Below are positions 1-8,265 of a stretch of 64,000 nucleotides of DNA, piece after piece. The translations under genes and the position numbers were made by a program. The notes below the pieces were generated by a model, which searched no databases, had not been told where the DNA came from, and saw only the letters and a list, made by a program, of their open reading frames with translations. Position 1 is the first letter of the stretch; each line of letters begins with the position of its first letter. The DNA comes from an uncultured Thiothrix sp. (GTDB taxonomy: Bacteria; Pseudomonadota; Gammaproteobacteria; Poriferisulfidales; GCA-002705445): NCBI GenBank assembly GCA_902595225.1, contig CACJPG010000001.1, forward strand, positions 253,977-317,976, in the 5' to 3' direction.

Positions 1-984
1 TACCCTATCGTATGCCATTCTTTTTGGGCCAATAACACCAAGAACACCTATTACGTCGTCATCAAATTTATAAGGCGCACTAACTATACTACAGTCATCT
101 AAAACATTATAGCCAGATTCTGCCCCAATAAAAATTTTCACGCCTTTTGATGAAATACTTTTATCTAATAAATGCAGAATATTATTTTTTTCATTAAATG
201 CTTCAAAAAGAGTCTTTAATTTTTCAATATCAGAAAGCTCCTCACAATTCATAAGTTTTGTTTCACCACTTACGATCAGGTCATCATTTTTTTTTAAATC
301 CTCTGATTCTAAAAAAACCTGCTTCCCAAACTTAATTGCTGAAGTCATAATACTATTCATATCTTTCCTCATTTCATCGAGATCGTTCAGTAAAATTTTA
401 CGAATATGATGTATAGACTGTCCTGAGAGAATTGAGTTTAAATAATTTGCCGCCTCTTGTAATTCAGAAGAAGAGTATTTTTTATCTAAGTTTATAATTT
501 TATTTTCAACATCGTTATTTTTATTTATTAATATGGCCAATATTTTATTATCACTTAGCTTTAAAAAATCAATCTGCTTTAATTCAGTTTTATTACGGGT
601 TGGCAAGGAAATAATTCCAGTAAGCTCTGTCATATTTGATAAAATTTCATTTGTCTTTTTTACGATATTTTTTCTCTCTACTCCTTCGGTAAGACTAATT
701 TTAAGTTTATCTATTAACTTATTGTTTACAGGTTGAACTTTAATCATTTTATCGACGAACATTCTATATGCTAGCTCGGTAGGAACTCTGCCAGCTGATT
801 TGTGAGGTGAATATATATAGCCGAGATCCTCAAGATCAACAAAAACGTTTCTTATTGTTGCAGAACTTATTCCAATATCAGATGCTTTAGATAGCTTCGT
901 AGAACCTACGGGCTGTCCATCAGATATAAAGCTTTCTACTAAAGCTTTTAACAATAATTCTTGTCTAGAATTTAAATTTTCCAT
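1..984 (-). CDS. hrcA: Heat-inducible transcription repressor HrcA (3' end cut by window edge)
   Basis: The reading frame runs from the ATG at 984 to the window edge without a stop, giving 328 residues. The N-terminus (MENLNSRQELLLKALVESFI) is the HrcA winged helix, followed by a recognition segment containing SSATIRN and SAGRVPTELAYR. The last visible residues, GVIGPKRMAYDRV, match the conserved end of HrcA, so probably only some 15-20 residues lie outside. HrcA represses groESL/dnaK-type heat-shock operons by binding CIRCE. No CIRCE copy (TTAGCACTC-N9-GAGTGCTAA) is seen in front of this gene or elsewhere in the window. It is divergent from nadK, the usual gammaproteobacterial neighbour. Confidence 0.95.
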   Translation of the reverse strand, partial: MENLNSRQELLLKALVESFISDGQPVGSTKLSKASDIGISSATIRNVFVDLEDLGYIYSPHKSAGRVPTELAYRMFVDKMIKVQPVNNKLIDKLKISLTEGVERKNIVKKTNEILSNMTELTGIISLPTRNKTELKQIDFLKLSDNKILAILINKNNDVENKIINLDKKYSSSELQEAANYLNSILSGQSIHHIRKILLNDLDEMRKDMNSIMTSAIKFGKQVFLESEDLKKNDDLIVSGETKLMNCEELSDIEKLKTLFEAFNEKNNILHLLDKSISSKGVKIFIGAESGYNVLDDCSIVSAPYKFDDDVIGVLGVIGPKRMAYDRV

Positions 985-1007
985 ATAAAAATTTTCATAT
1001 CTACATT

Positions 1008-1028
1008 TTAATAATATAATATTATTAA
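1008..1028. repeat. Perfect 10-bp inverted repeat between hrcA and nadK
   Basis: The arms TTAATAATAT and ATATTATTAA flank a single A. The repeat sits 24-44 bases upstream of the hrcA start codon and 50-70 upstream of nadK. It could be an operator for the divergent pair, but the region is almost pure A/T, where chance palindromes are commoner, so a function is only suspected. Confidence 0.45.
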
Positions 1029-1034
1029 TTATAT

Positions 1035-1040
1035 TATAAT
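1035..1040 (+). promoter_or_regulatory. Possible -10 box for nadK-recN
   Basis: A perfect TATAAT lies 37 bases before the nadK ATG. No convincing -35 hexamer is visible 16-18 bases upstream in the AT-only stretch, so this is a weak call. Confidence 0.35.
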
Positions 1041-1077
1041 ACTACTTTAGTAATTTTTTAAGGGCATAGGGGGCTTG

Positions 1078-1944
1078 ATGTCAGTATTTAAGAACATCGC
1101 AATAATATCAAAAATAAGCGATAGCAGTGTAAAAGATAGTCTTGATGCAGTTGTAAATTTTCTGAACAAGAAAAGTATTAGATACTTTTTAGATCAAAAT
1201 TCTTGTCTTCTCCTGAAAAACAAGAAGGAAACATCTATAGAGGAGATTAAAAAAAAGTGTGATATGGCTTTTATTATTGGAGGTGACGGAACTTTACTTA
1301 GGTCTGCACAAGATTTATCAAAAGCAGATATCCCAATTTGTGGTATCAATAGAGGTAGGCTTGGCTATTTAGTAGATATTTCACCAAACCATATTGAGGA
1401 AAATCTTGAGAGCATTTTTTCAGACGATTTTACAATAGATGAGCGAATATCACTTGAGGGAACAATATTAAGAGAAGGTAAAGAAGTTTCAAGGAACATA
1501 TCATTTAACGATGTTGTAATTAATAGTAAAGATGCAAGAATGATAGAACTTGATGCGTTTGTTAATGACGAAATGCTTTATACAATTAATGCCGATGGCT
1601 TGGTTGTGTCAACTCCGACAGGTTCAACAGCATATTCACTATCAAGCGGCGGACCGATTCTTGAGCCAACAATGGAAGCATTATTAATGGTTCCGATATG
1701 TCCACATTTGTTAAGTAATAGACCAATAGTTATTAACATGGGCAGTGTAATTAAGATAAAGTTATCGGATAATATTAAAACAAATGCCAGTGTAACCTTC
1801 GACGGACAGATAAGTGTTCCAATTCAAGCGAACGATATTATAAAAATATGTAAGAGTGACATTACTCTCAAATTAATTCAGCCACCCGGTATAAATTTCC
1901 TCTCAATTTTGAGAGAAAAGTTAGGCTGGGGTTTTAAACCATAG
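1078..1944 (+). CDS. nadK: NAD kinase
   Basis: ATP- or polyphosphate-dependent NAD kinase makes NADP from NAD in the cytoplasm. The 288-residue product has the GGDGT motif at about residues 68-72, the NDVVI segment near 148, and the DGLVVSTPTGSTAYSLSSGG nucleotide-binding block, all in the standard order and at the usual family length. I chose the ATG at 1078 rather than the in-frame TTG at 1075 because the AGGGGG Shine-Dalgarno at about 1068-1073 is correctly spaced only for the ATG. It is followed after 5 bases by recN, the conserved gammaproteobacterial pair, and is divergent from hrcA. Confidence 0.96.
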   Translation: MSVFKNIAIISKISDSSVKDSLDAVVNFLNKKSIRYFLDQNSCLLLKNKKETSIEEIKKKCDMAFIIGGDGTLLRSAQDLSKADIPICGINRGRLGYLVDISPNHIEENLESIFSDDFTIDERISLEGTILREGKEVSRNISFNDVVINSKDARMIELDAFVNDEMLYTINADGLVVSTPTGSTAYSLSSGGPILEPTMEALLMVPICPHLLSNRPIVINMGSVIKIKLSDNIKTNASVTFDGQISVPIQANDIIKICKSDITLKLIQPPGINFLSILREKLGWGFKP

Positions 1945-1949
1945 ATTGA

Positions 1950-3599
1950 ATGTTATCAAGTATATATATTAAAAACTTTGCAATAATTGATGAAATTGAA
2001 ATTGATTTTTTTGAAAACATGTCAGTGCTCACTGGTGAAACAGGCGCAGGAAAATCAATCTTAATTGATGCTATAAATGTTGTATTTGGCAATAAAAAAA
2101 CAAATAAAATTAATCGTAATGAAAATGAAGATACAGAAATAATATGTAATTTTCAGATAAAAAATGAAAAGATTATTAAAATTCTTCAAGAAAAAGATTT
2201 AATTACAGATAATGAATGTATATTTAGAAGAAAAATTAATAAGAAAAATTTATCAAAGATATATATTAATGACAAGCCAGTAAATTCAAGCACCGCAAAA
2301 GATATTGGAAACATGATAATTGATATTCATGGGCAACATGAAAATCAGTTAATTCTTTCAAGTGAAGAACAACTAAATAGATTAGATAATTTTATTGAGA
2401 TTACTCCTCAAAAAGAAAGTATTCGAAATATTCTATCTGAAATAAATAATGTTGAAAAACTTCTTGCTGACAATATTGTTTCGGAAGAAGATTACGAAGA
2501 TAAAATATCACTTTTAGAGTTTGAAATAAATGAACTTCAAGAATACGTAATAAACGAAGAGGATTATAATAAATTGTCTGAAGAATTCAATAAACTGAAT
2601 AATTCTGAATTTTTAATAAATAAAACAAAAGAATGTATAAATATTTTAACTGGGGATGAAAGTCTTAACATTAGTTCACAACTATCAGTAATTAACAAAA
2701 ATCTTGAAGATTTAGGAAAGATTGATCAAAATTTTAATGATATTTTGAACCAAAATATTCAAATTATAGATGATGTTAAATTGCTTGAAAAATCTCTTGA
2801 AAAATACTCAAATTCAATAGACATAGACCCTGAAAGGCTTCAACTGATAAATGACAAAGTATTATCCCTGAATAAGTTAGCGAGAAAATATAAAGTGAAT
2901 GAAAGGGAATTATTCGACATTATGAATAAGAAAATTTCTCAGATTGACCAATTAAAAAATAATAGAATGAGTTTTAGTGAAAACAAAGAACAAATTAATA
3001 AATTAAAGGTGGAGTACCATACAATTGCATCAAAAATTTCAAAAATTAGAAAAGACAAATCTGAAATCCTTGCAAAAAGGATTACTGCACAACTAAAGGA
3101 TTTGGGAATGAATAATTGCCAATTTGAAATTGAAGTTATATCTAACGATGAACAAATTAATAAAAATGGCTATGATAAAGTCTCTTTTTTAATTAAAACA
3201 AATGCAAAATCAAAAGTACTTCCTTTAAAAGAAATCGCCTCTGGAGGAGAACTATCAAGACTAAGCTTAGTTATTCAACTTGAAACAAGATCAAATGATG
3301 ATTGCGAAACTATGATATTTGACGAAATTGATACTGGTATTGGAGGAGCGACCGCAGAAATTTTAGGTAAACATCTCTCTAATTTAGCAATAAAGACCCA
3401 AGTATTATGTGTGACTCATTTAGCTCAAGTAGCAGCAAAATCGAAACATCACTATCTAGTCTCTAAAGACAAAAAAATATCATCAACTACTTTAGAATAT
3501 TTAGATAATGAAATGAGAGTTAATGAATTGGCTAGAATGATTGGTGGAATTGAACTTACTGATAAAGCATTACAATTCGCAAAAGAATTGATTGATTAA
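1950..3599 (+). CDS. recN: DNA repair protein RecN
   Basis: SMC-like ATPase acting in double-strand break repair and recombination. The 549-residue product has Walker A GETGAGKS at residues 29-36, a long central charged coiled-coil region (about 150-380), the ABC signature ASGGELSR, and Walker B MIFDEIDTGIGG, followed by the VTHLAQVAA switch segment. The length matches the family. It follows nadK by 5 bases and is probably co-transcribed with it. No LexA-type box is evident between the two genes. Confidence 0.97.
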   Translation: MLSSIYIKNFAIIDEIEIDFFENMSVLTGETGAGKSILIDAINVVFGNKKTNKINRNENEDTEIICNFQIKNEKIIKILQEKDLITDNECIFRRKINKKNLSKIYINDKPVNSSTAKDIGNMIIDIHGQHENQLILSSEEQLNRLDNFIEITPQKESIRNILSEINNVEKLLADNIVSEEDYEDKISLLEFEINELQEYVINEEDYNKLSEEFNKLNNSEFLINKTKECINILTGDESLNISSQLSVINKNLEDLGKIDQNFNDILNQNIQIIDDVKLLEKSLEKYSNSIDIDPERLQLINDKVLSLNKLARKYKVNERELFDIMNKKISQIDQLKNNRMSFSENKEQINKLKVEYHTIASKISKIRKDKSEILAKRITAQLKDLGMNNCQFEIEVISNDEQINKNGYDKVSFLIKTNAKSKVLPLKEIASGGELSRLSLVIQLETRSNDDCETMIFDEIDTGIGGATAEILGKHLSNLAIKTQVLCVTHLAQVAAKSKHHYLVSKDKKISSTTLEYLDNEMRVNELARMIGGIELTDKALQFAKELID

Positions 3600-3616
3600 T
3601 TGATACAATAATAAAC

Positions 3617-3733
3617 TTATTTTTCTTTATCTTCTTTTTTTAATTTCTTATATTCTATTCCAGTTAATATTGCACCTGCTATTGCCAAAGCAAAGCAAAA
3701 AAGGCCCGTATAAAATATAAGCGAATCATCCAT
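3617..3733 (-). CDS. Small single-span membrane protein (38 aa)
   Basis: This short frame begins with ATG at 3733 after a strong AGGAAGGA Shine-Dalgarno that lies inside the end of the preceding gene, only 2 bases after that gene's stop. The product starts MDDSLIFYTGLFCFALAIAG, has one hydrophobic helix (about residues 5-27) and a charged tail rich in Lys and Glu (cytoplasmic end EYKKLKKEDKEK). It is the last of three tiny membrane-protein genes downstream of fur. I do not recognise a named family. The ribosome binding site and tight spacing support its being a real gene. The function is unknown. Confidence 0.68.
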   Translation of the reverse strand: MDDSLIFYTGLFCFALAIAGAILTGIEYKKLKKEDKEK

Positions 3734-3735
3734 AG

Positions 3736-3912
3736 TTAATCCTTCCTAGCTATAATCTTAAAATAGATAGCAAAAGCTAGTATTGATGGTATCCAAGTTG
3801 CAGTAAATAGCGCTTCTTGTTTTGTATCAACGCCCTGAAACCAGAGATAAGCAGTTGTAATAAAAGCAACTGCAACTGAAAGTAATATGCATATATCCGA
3901 TGTTTTTATCAT
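3736..3912 (-). CDS. Small two-span membrane protein (58 aa)
   Basis: The frame runs from ATG 3912 to TAA 3736. The product begins MIKTSDICILLSVAVAFITT, a first hydrophobic helix, then a short loop (WFQGVDTKQEALF) and a second helix (WIPSILAFAIYFKIIA) ending in ARKD. It lies 25 bases downstream of the 62-residue membrane protein gene and 2 bases upstream of the 38-residue one, so the three are probably one transcript. Similar unnamed short membrane proteins occur, as I recall, in marine bacteria, but I cannot name a family or a function. Confidence 0.7.
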   Translation of the reverse strand: MIKTSDICILLSVAVAFITTAYLWFQGVDTKQEALFTATWIPSILAFAIYFKIIARKD

Positions 3913-3937
3913 AATTCAATTTCCTATTTAATTAAAA

Positions 3938-4126
3938 TTAATCTTCATTCCAAAAAGCCCAAGAACCTATAAGCAACAATAGCACTGCTAAGGATGCATG
4001 AGCTCTAACTCTTGTTACCTCTGGTAACTCTATAAATAATGGAACAACATTTATCATCCCAAGTATAAGCCAAATTAGTGCTAAAGACCCCAAGAAAAGA
4101 GCAGCTTTTCCAATTTTTTTTTTCAT
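3938..4126 (-). CDS. Small two-span membrane protein (62 aa)
   Basis: The product begins MKKKIGKAALFLGSLALIWL and has two predicted transmembrane segments (about residues 7-30 and 43-59) separated by a loop with several charged residues, ending WNED. It starts 38 bases after the fur stop on the same strand and is followed by two more tiny membrane-protein genes. No clear Shine-Dalgarno precedes the ATG. The family and function are unknown. Co-transcription with fur is an inference from spacing and strand. Confidence 0.65.
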   Translation of the reverse strand: MKKKIGKAALFLGSLALIWLILGMINVVPLFIELPEVTRVRAHASLAVLLLLIGSWAFWNED

Positions 4127-4164
4127 AAAATTATTTTTTCAACATATAAATTTATATAAGAGTT

Positions 4165-4581
4165 TTATTCCTCGTCGAGAAACTCTCCATAAAGTATCAT
4201 GCTGTGGTCAACGATCTTAAAGTTGTACTCTTTAGCTAATTCCTTTTGGCGATTTTCAATAATTTCATCATAAAACTCAACTACTTTACCAGTTTTAAGT
4301 GAAACCATATGATCATGATGGTCTCCATGATTAAGCTCAAAAACTGCCTGACTATTTCCATCAGATTCAAAATGGTGTCTAATTACAATTTTAGCAGCCT
4401 CAAATTGAGTAAGTACTCTATAAACAGTTGCTAAGCTGATTACTTCACCATCATTAATTAGTTCTTTGTATATATCTTCAGCAGACATATGATGATTCTC
4501 TGAACTTTCTAGCTTGCTAAGTATTTTGACCCTTGGAAGGGTAATTTTAAGACCTGCATTTTTTAATTCTATATTACTCAT
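4165..4581 (-). CDS. fur: Ferric uptake regulator Fur
   Basis: Fe(II)-dependent repressor of iron uptake genes. The 138-residue product has the N-terminal winged helix (LPRVKILSKL...ATVYRVLTQFE) and the metal-binding HHDH block in the dimerisation domain. I start it at the ATG at 4581, which gives the usual N-terminus MSNIELKNAGLKITLPR, rather than at an upstream in-frame codon at 4620. The CxxC zinc ligand pair seen after HHDH in E. coli Fur is replaced by residues without cysteine (MVSLKTGK), and the whole protein is cysteine-free. It is divergent from bamE across a 43-base gap, as in Pseudomonas fur/omlA. Confidence 0.95.
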   Translation of the reverse strand: MSNIELKNAGLKITLPRVKILSKLESSENHHMSAEDIYKELINDGEVISLATVYRVLTQFEAAKIVIRHHFESDGNSQAVFELNHGDHHDHMVSLKTGKVVEFYDEIIENRQKELAKEYNFKIVDHSMILYGEFLDEE

Positions 4582-4624
4582 AATTACTATATTATCCTTA
4601 AATGATACAACAATATACAAAAAA

Positions 4625-5659
4625 ATGAGAAATTTGAAATTAATTATTATCCCGATTATTAGCTTATTCTTGACAGCGTGTCAGCTTCTTCCAGAAGATA
4701 CACAACTTAAAAGCTATCGTGTGCTTGTTCAACAGGGAAATGTTATTGAGGAAAGTAAAGTAGAACTTTTAAAAATAAACATGTCTAGAGAGCAAGTAAT
4801 TTTTCTTCTAGGTGAGCCTGTATTAAATAATATTTTCGATAAAGATAGATGGGACTATGTTTTTTTCAGAAAAAGAGATCCTGAAAAAACACAACTTAAT
4901 ATGGTGAGTATCTTTTTTAAAGAAGATAAAATAATTAGCATGAAAAGAATTATAAAAAATGATGACGGACTTTTTGATGTAGCGAGCAAAGGTAGAAAAA
5001 AAGAACCAGAATTTCTCGTAGATAATGAAGTATTAGCTTTACAAAAAAATGTATTCGATGATATAGAGCTTCAGGGCATGCCAGACAAAGAGATTCAAAA
5101 TGAAGAAGCTGCAGATGATATTGAAGATAGCGAAGAAAGTTTAAACACTAATGAAGCAGATAAAAAAATTGAGACAAATCAAAACGAAAATTTATTTAAT
5201 GATAATGATGAAAAGAGTAGAGAGGTAGCTGAAACCACCAAGACTGAAGAAAAAATTTCAAGCTTGAAAGAAAACTATGAAGAGCCAGTAAAAAGAAAAA
5301 CTGACTATGAAATTGTTGAAGAAATAGTTAACAATTGGAAAAATTCCTGGGAAGATAAAGATTTAGAGAAGTATTTTTCATTTTATGTTGACAATTACAC
5401 TTCCCAATATTTTGAAGATCATATCTTATGGAAAGAAGATAGAAAAAAAAGAATAGTTGATAAAAGTGATATAGATATTGAAATTGAAAATCTTTCTATA
5501 ACGTTTCAAATTAATGATGATGAAACTGCAACAGCAACTTTCCAACAGATATATTCCTCAGAACAATACTCTGACTCTGTTAAAAAAGAAATTATTTTTC
5601 AAAAAGACGGTAATAGCTGGAAAATAACAGCAGAAAAACTAATTGATGGAAAGTATTAA
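4625..5659 (+). CDS. bamE: BamE-like outer membrane lipoprotein with C-terminal NTF2-like domain
   Basis: The 344-residue product starts at ATG 4625 with a lipoprotein signal peptide and lipobox LTAC (Cys19). Residues about 20-115 are the SmpA/BamE domain (VLVQQGNVIEESKVELLKIN, then the LLGEP motif and a WDYVF strand), a subunit of the beta-barrel assembly machine. A highly acidic low-complexity linker (about 120-230) follows. The last 110 residues (from DYEIVEEIVNNWKNSWEDKD, with ILWKEDRKKRIV and TFQQIYSSEQY) resemble the NTF2-like C-terminal domain of Cds6-type L,D-transpeptidase relatives. BamE is normally about 110-120 residues, so the fusion is unusual. The 3' end overlaps the rnfH end by 4 bases. 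Confidence 0.85.
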   Translation: MRNLKLIIIPIISLFLTACQLLPEDTQLKSYRVLVQQGNVIEESKVELLKINMSREQVIFLLGEPVLNNIFDKDRWDYVFFRKRDPEKTQLNMVSIFFKEDKIISMKRIIKNDDGLFDVASKGRKKEPEFLVDNEVLALQKNVFDDIELQGMPDKEIQNEEAADDIEDSEESLNTNEADKKIETNQNENLFNDNDEKSREVAETTKTEEKISSLKENYEEPVKRKTDYEIVEEIVNNWKNSWEDKDLEKYFSFYVDNYTSQYFEDHILWKEDRKKRIVDKSDIDIEIENLSITFQINDDETATATFQQIYSSEQYSDSVKKEIIFQKDGNSWKITAEKLIDGKY

Positions 5660-5940
5660 TTTTTTTTAAAATTATGTTTTCTCTTATCATTGGGACTCAT
5701 TTTTAAATTATCAAAAATTTCAATCCTATCCTGATCTTTTAGAACGTAATCAAGTTCAATTTGCTTTCCGAAACATCCAAAGGATTTATCAGACAAAAAA
5801 TCTGAAGTAAAATATGAATTTTTTATCAGAAAAACAATAAAGGATTTTAGACTCTGATTACTTTCTATTTCTAGATTGTGCTGGATTATATCATTATTTG
5901 ATTTTATATAAATAACCTCAATTATTATATTATTCTCCAT
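5656..5940 (-). CDS. rnfH: RnfH family protein (UPF0125)
   Basis: Small ubiquitin-like-fold protein of 94 residues, of unresolved biochemical role, conserved beside ratA in gammaproteobacteria. Visible family features are the N-terminal IIIEVIYIKSN strand, the SFGCFGKQIELDYVLKDQDRI segment and the closing IYRPL-like position (here IFDNLKMSPNDKRK). Its start overlaps the ratA stop by 11 bases, indicating translational coupling. It converges on bamE. Confidence 0.88.
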   Translation of the reverse strand: MENNIIIEVIYIKSNNDIIQHNLEIESNQSLKSFIVFLIKNSYFTSDFLSDKSFGCFGKQIELDYVLKDQDRIEIFDNLKMSPNDKRKHNFKKN

Positions 5941-6358
5941 TCTGCTTTAATGATTCCTCTGTGAAAGCTTTTACAAGATAATTTGTGATTTTGTCAAGAG
6001 ATTTGCCGATTGTATATTCAATTAATTTATTTTCTGCCTCATAATTAATACTTAGATATATAATTGTTTTGTCATCAACACTTTTAAATTCCCATACTCC
6101 GTCCAAATATTTAAAAGGACCATCAATAAGCTTCATATTTATCGACTTATTTTTATTTACTTCATTTTTTGTTGTGAATGATGTTGTAAAACCTTTAAGA
6201 TTGAACTCAAGTTTTGCTTCCATTATTTTATCGCTTTCTAGAAGAATTTCAGAATTTGTACAGTATGGAACAAAGTTTTTGTATTTTTCTACGTTATTAA
6301 CGATATTAAAAACTGTCTCAATATCTTTAAGTATTATTGCCTCTTTTTTTATAATCAT
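5930..6358 (-). CDS. ratA: RatA-like START/coenzyme Q-binding protein
   Basis: Member of the COQ10/START family (polyketide cyclase-like fold), 142 residues. RatA in E. coli was reported to block 70S ribosome assembly, while homologues bind ubiquinone. Family features are the N-terminal IFNIVNNVEKYKNFVPYC block, the GPFKYLDGVWEF segment, and the long C-terminal helix LDKITNYLVKAFTEES. It sits between the NSS transporter gene and rnfH on the same strand, with a 12-base gap from the transporter stop, as in other gammaproteobacteria. Confidence 0.9.
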   Translation of the reverse strand: MIIKKEAIILKDIETVFNIVNNVEKYKNFVPYCTNSEILLESDKIMEAKLEFNLKGFTTSFTTKNEVNKNKSINMKLIDGPFKYLDGVWEFKSVDDKTIIYLSINYEAENKLIEYTIGKSLDKITNYLVKAFTEESLKQNGE

Positions 6359-6370
6359 TTTCTATTTTAA

Positions 6371-7744
6371 TTAGAATATATTTATCTTGATTCCAAGAGC
6401 ATTAAGCATAACAAAGATAACTGCAATCGGTGCAATTACTCTTGCCGAAAAGTACCATAACATTCTTAAAATATTTGAATTTATTTTTAGCTCAGAGTTA
6501 ACCTTCTCTTTTGATAAAAACCAACTTACATATATTGTAATTAGAATTCCCCCCATAGGAAGAAGTATGTTAGAAGTAAGATAATCTAAAGATTCAAAAA
6601 TATTAAGGCCAAAAATTTTAATATCAGATCCAATATTGAAAGAAATAATTGTTCCTATGCCTATAAACCATGCTAATGCTGCAGAAAAAATCGCCGCCTG
6701 TATTCTAGAAATATTATATTTTTCTATTAACCAAATAATCATTGGTTCGATTAGTGAAATTGAAGATGTCCATGCTGCTACAATTAATAAAATAAAAAAT
6801 AATGTTCCAAACAATTGACCCCCAGGCATTAAACCAAACGCCACAGTTAAAGTTTGAAAAATGAGACCAGGGCCTTGGGTCATTTCAAGACCGCTTGATA
6901 TCACAATTGGAAATATTGCTAATCCAGCAAGTAAGGCTACCATTGTATCTAAAGAAGCTACAATTACGCATGTTTTTGGGATTGAAATTTCACTTGATAA
7001 GTACGATCCATACACCATTAAAGCGCCCATGCCTAAACTAAGACTAAAGAAAGCTTGGCCCATAGCAATTAAAACAGTCTTCCAAGTTACTTGACTAAAA
7101 TCAGGATAAAGCATGAACTTAACACCGTTTACAAAGTCGCCCTCAACTGCTGAAAAAAATACTAAAGCTAACAATAAAACAAGTAAAGCTGGCATAAGTC
7201 TTATAACTGTATTTTCTAAACCGGACTTTACACCCCTAGAAACAACAACTGCGGTAATTATTGAAAACATGGTGTGCCAAGCTAAAAGTCTTTCGGGATC
7301 TGAAATAAAGTTTTCAAAAACTAAGGCTGCGCCACTTGCATCAATATTATTCAAGACACCAAAAGCTGTTCTTGAGGCATAAGCCATTGTCCATCCAGCA
7401 ATAACACTGTAGTAAGACAAAATTAAAATACCTGCAAGAATTCCGATAAGACCTATAATTTGCCAATTTTTTGACCTGTTTTCTCTTTCTGATATATATC
7501 TAATCGAAGCGATTGGATTCAACCTTCCACGTTTACCTAAGTAGACTTCTGAAAGCATTATTGGAATTCCAATAAATAAAACACACATAATATAAATTAA
7601 AACAAAAGCACCACCACCATTCTCTCCGGCAATATATGGAAATTTCCATATATTTCCAAGACCAACAGCTGATCCCGCAGCAGCTAATATAAATGCTGTT
7701 CTAGAGGACCATTCACCATGAGAGGAGGTTCTATTTATTGCCAT
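6371..7744 (-). CDS. Sodium-dependent transporter of the NSS/SNF family
   Basis: Secondary transporter of 457 residues with about 11-12 membrane spans. The first helix has the signature GSAVGLGNIWKFPYIAGENG, which forms the Na+ and substrate sites in LeuT-fold NSS proteins. Substrates in this family are amino acids or related solutes; the exact one cannot be read from the sequence. The gene is divergent from smpB (37-base gap) and upstream of ratA-rnfH, a common gammaproteobacterial layout. Confidence 0.92.
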   Translation of the reverse strand: MAINRTSSHGEWSSRTAFILAAAGSAVGLGNIWKFPYIAGENGGGAFVLIYIMCVLFIGIPIMLSEVYLGKRGRLNPIASIRYISERENRSKNWQIIGLIGILAGILILSYYSVIAGWTMAYASRTAFGVLNNIDASGAALVFENFISDPERLLAWHTMFSIITAVVVSRGVKSGLENTVIRLMPALLVLLLALVFFSAVEGDFVNGVKFMLYPDFSQVTWKTVLIAMGQAFFSLSLGMGALMVYGSYLSSEISIPKTCVIVASLDTMVALLAGLAIFPIVISSGLEMTQGPGLIFQTLTVAFGLMPGGQLFGTLFFILLIVAAWTSSISLIEPMIIWLIEKYNISRIQAAIFSAALAWFIGIGTIISFNIGSDIKIFGLNIFESLDYLTSNILLPMGGILITIYVSWFLSKEKVNSELKINSNILRMLWYFSARVIAPIAVIFVMLNALGIKINIF

Positions 7745-7781
7745 TAGTAAATACTATTCTTATGTTAATATTGTAAATGAT

Positions 7782-8264
7782 ATGGGACAAAATGATAAAA
7801 ATACAGAAAATATTATAGCTGTCAACAAAAAAGCTTCGCATGATTATTATATTCTTGAAAAATTAGAAGCTGGGATTGTGCTCGAGGGGTGGGAAGTAAA
7901 AGGAATTAGGTCAATGAAAGTTCAATTAAAAGAAGCTTATGTTAAAGTTTTAAAAGGAAATCTTTTATTAATCGGATCACATATTTCACCACCATCATAT
8001 ATTAATGACATAAGCGAAAAGAATGTAAACAGAACAAGAAAATTATTATTGAATCAAAAAGAGATTTCTATGTTAATTGGAAAAGTTAATAAAGACGGAT
8101 TAACAATAATCCCCTTATCATTATATTGGAAAAATAATAAAGTTAAATTAGGAATTGGCATTGCAAAGGGAAAGAAAAAATATGATAAAAGACAATCTGA
8201 AAAGAAAAAGGACTGGTCGATTCAGAAAAATCGATTAACAAAAAAAATTTTAAAAGATAACTAA
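7782..8264 (+). CDS. smpB: SsrA-binding protein SmpB
   Basis: Partner of tmRNA in trans-translation on stalled ribosomes. The 160-residue product shows the SmpB core: NKKASHDYYILEKLEAGIVL, the GWEVKGIRSMKVQLKEAYV block, and a basic C-terminal tail (GKKKYDKRQSEKKKDWSIQK) that enters the mRNA channel. No tmRNA gene is visible next to it. Its 3' end comes within one base of the convergent 66-residue gene. Confidence 0.96.
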   Translation: MGQNDKNTENIIAVNKKASHDYYILEKLEAGIVLEGWEVKGIRSMKVQLKEAYVKVLKGNLLLIGSHISPPSYINDISEKNVNRTRKLLLNQKEISMLIGKVNKDGLTIIPLSLYWKNNKVKLGIGIAKGKKKYDKRQSEKKKDWSIQKNRLTKKILKDN

Positions 8265-8265
8265 T

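Noticed and set aside
533-736. A 67-residue plus-strand frame at the left edge
   Set aside because: It is the antisense of hrcA, whose protein matches the family along its whole length.
6387-7382. Open frames on the plus strand inside the NSS transporter gene
   Set aside because: They are shadows of the minus-strand membrane protein, which has clear family motifs; they lack ribosome sites and recognisable products.
7782-8264. A tmRNA (ssrA) gene beside smpB
   Set aside because: No tRNA-Ala-like ends or tag-coding frame could be found in the short flanks of smpB.
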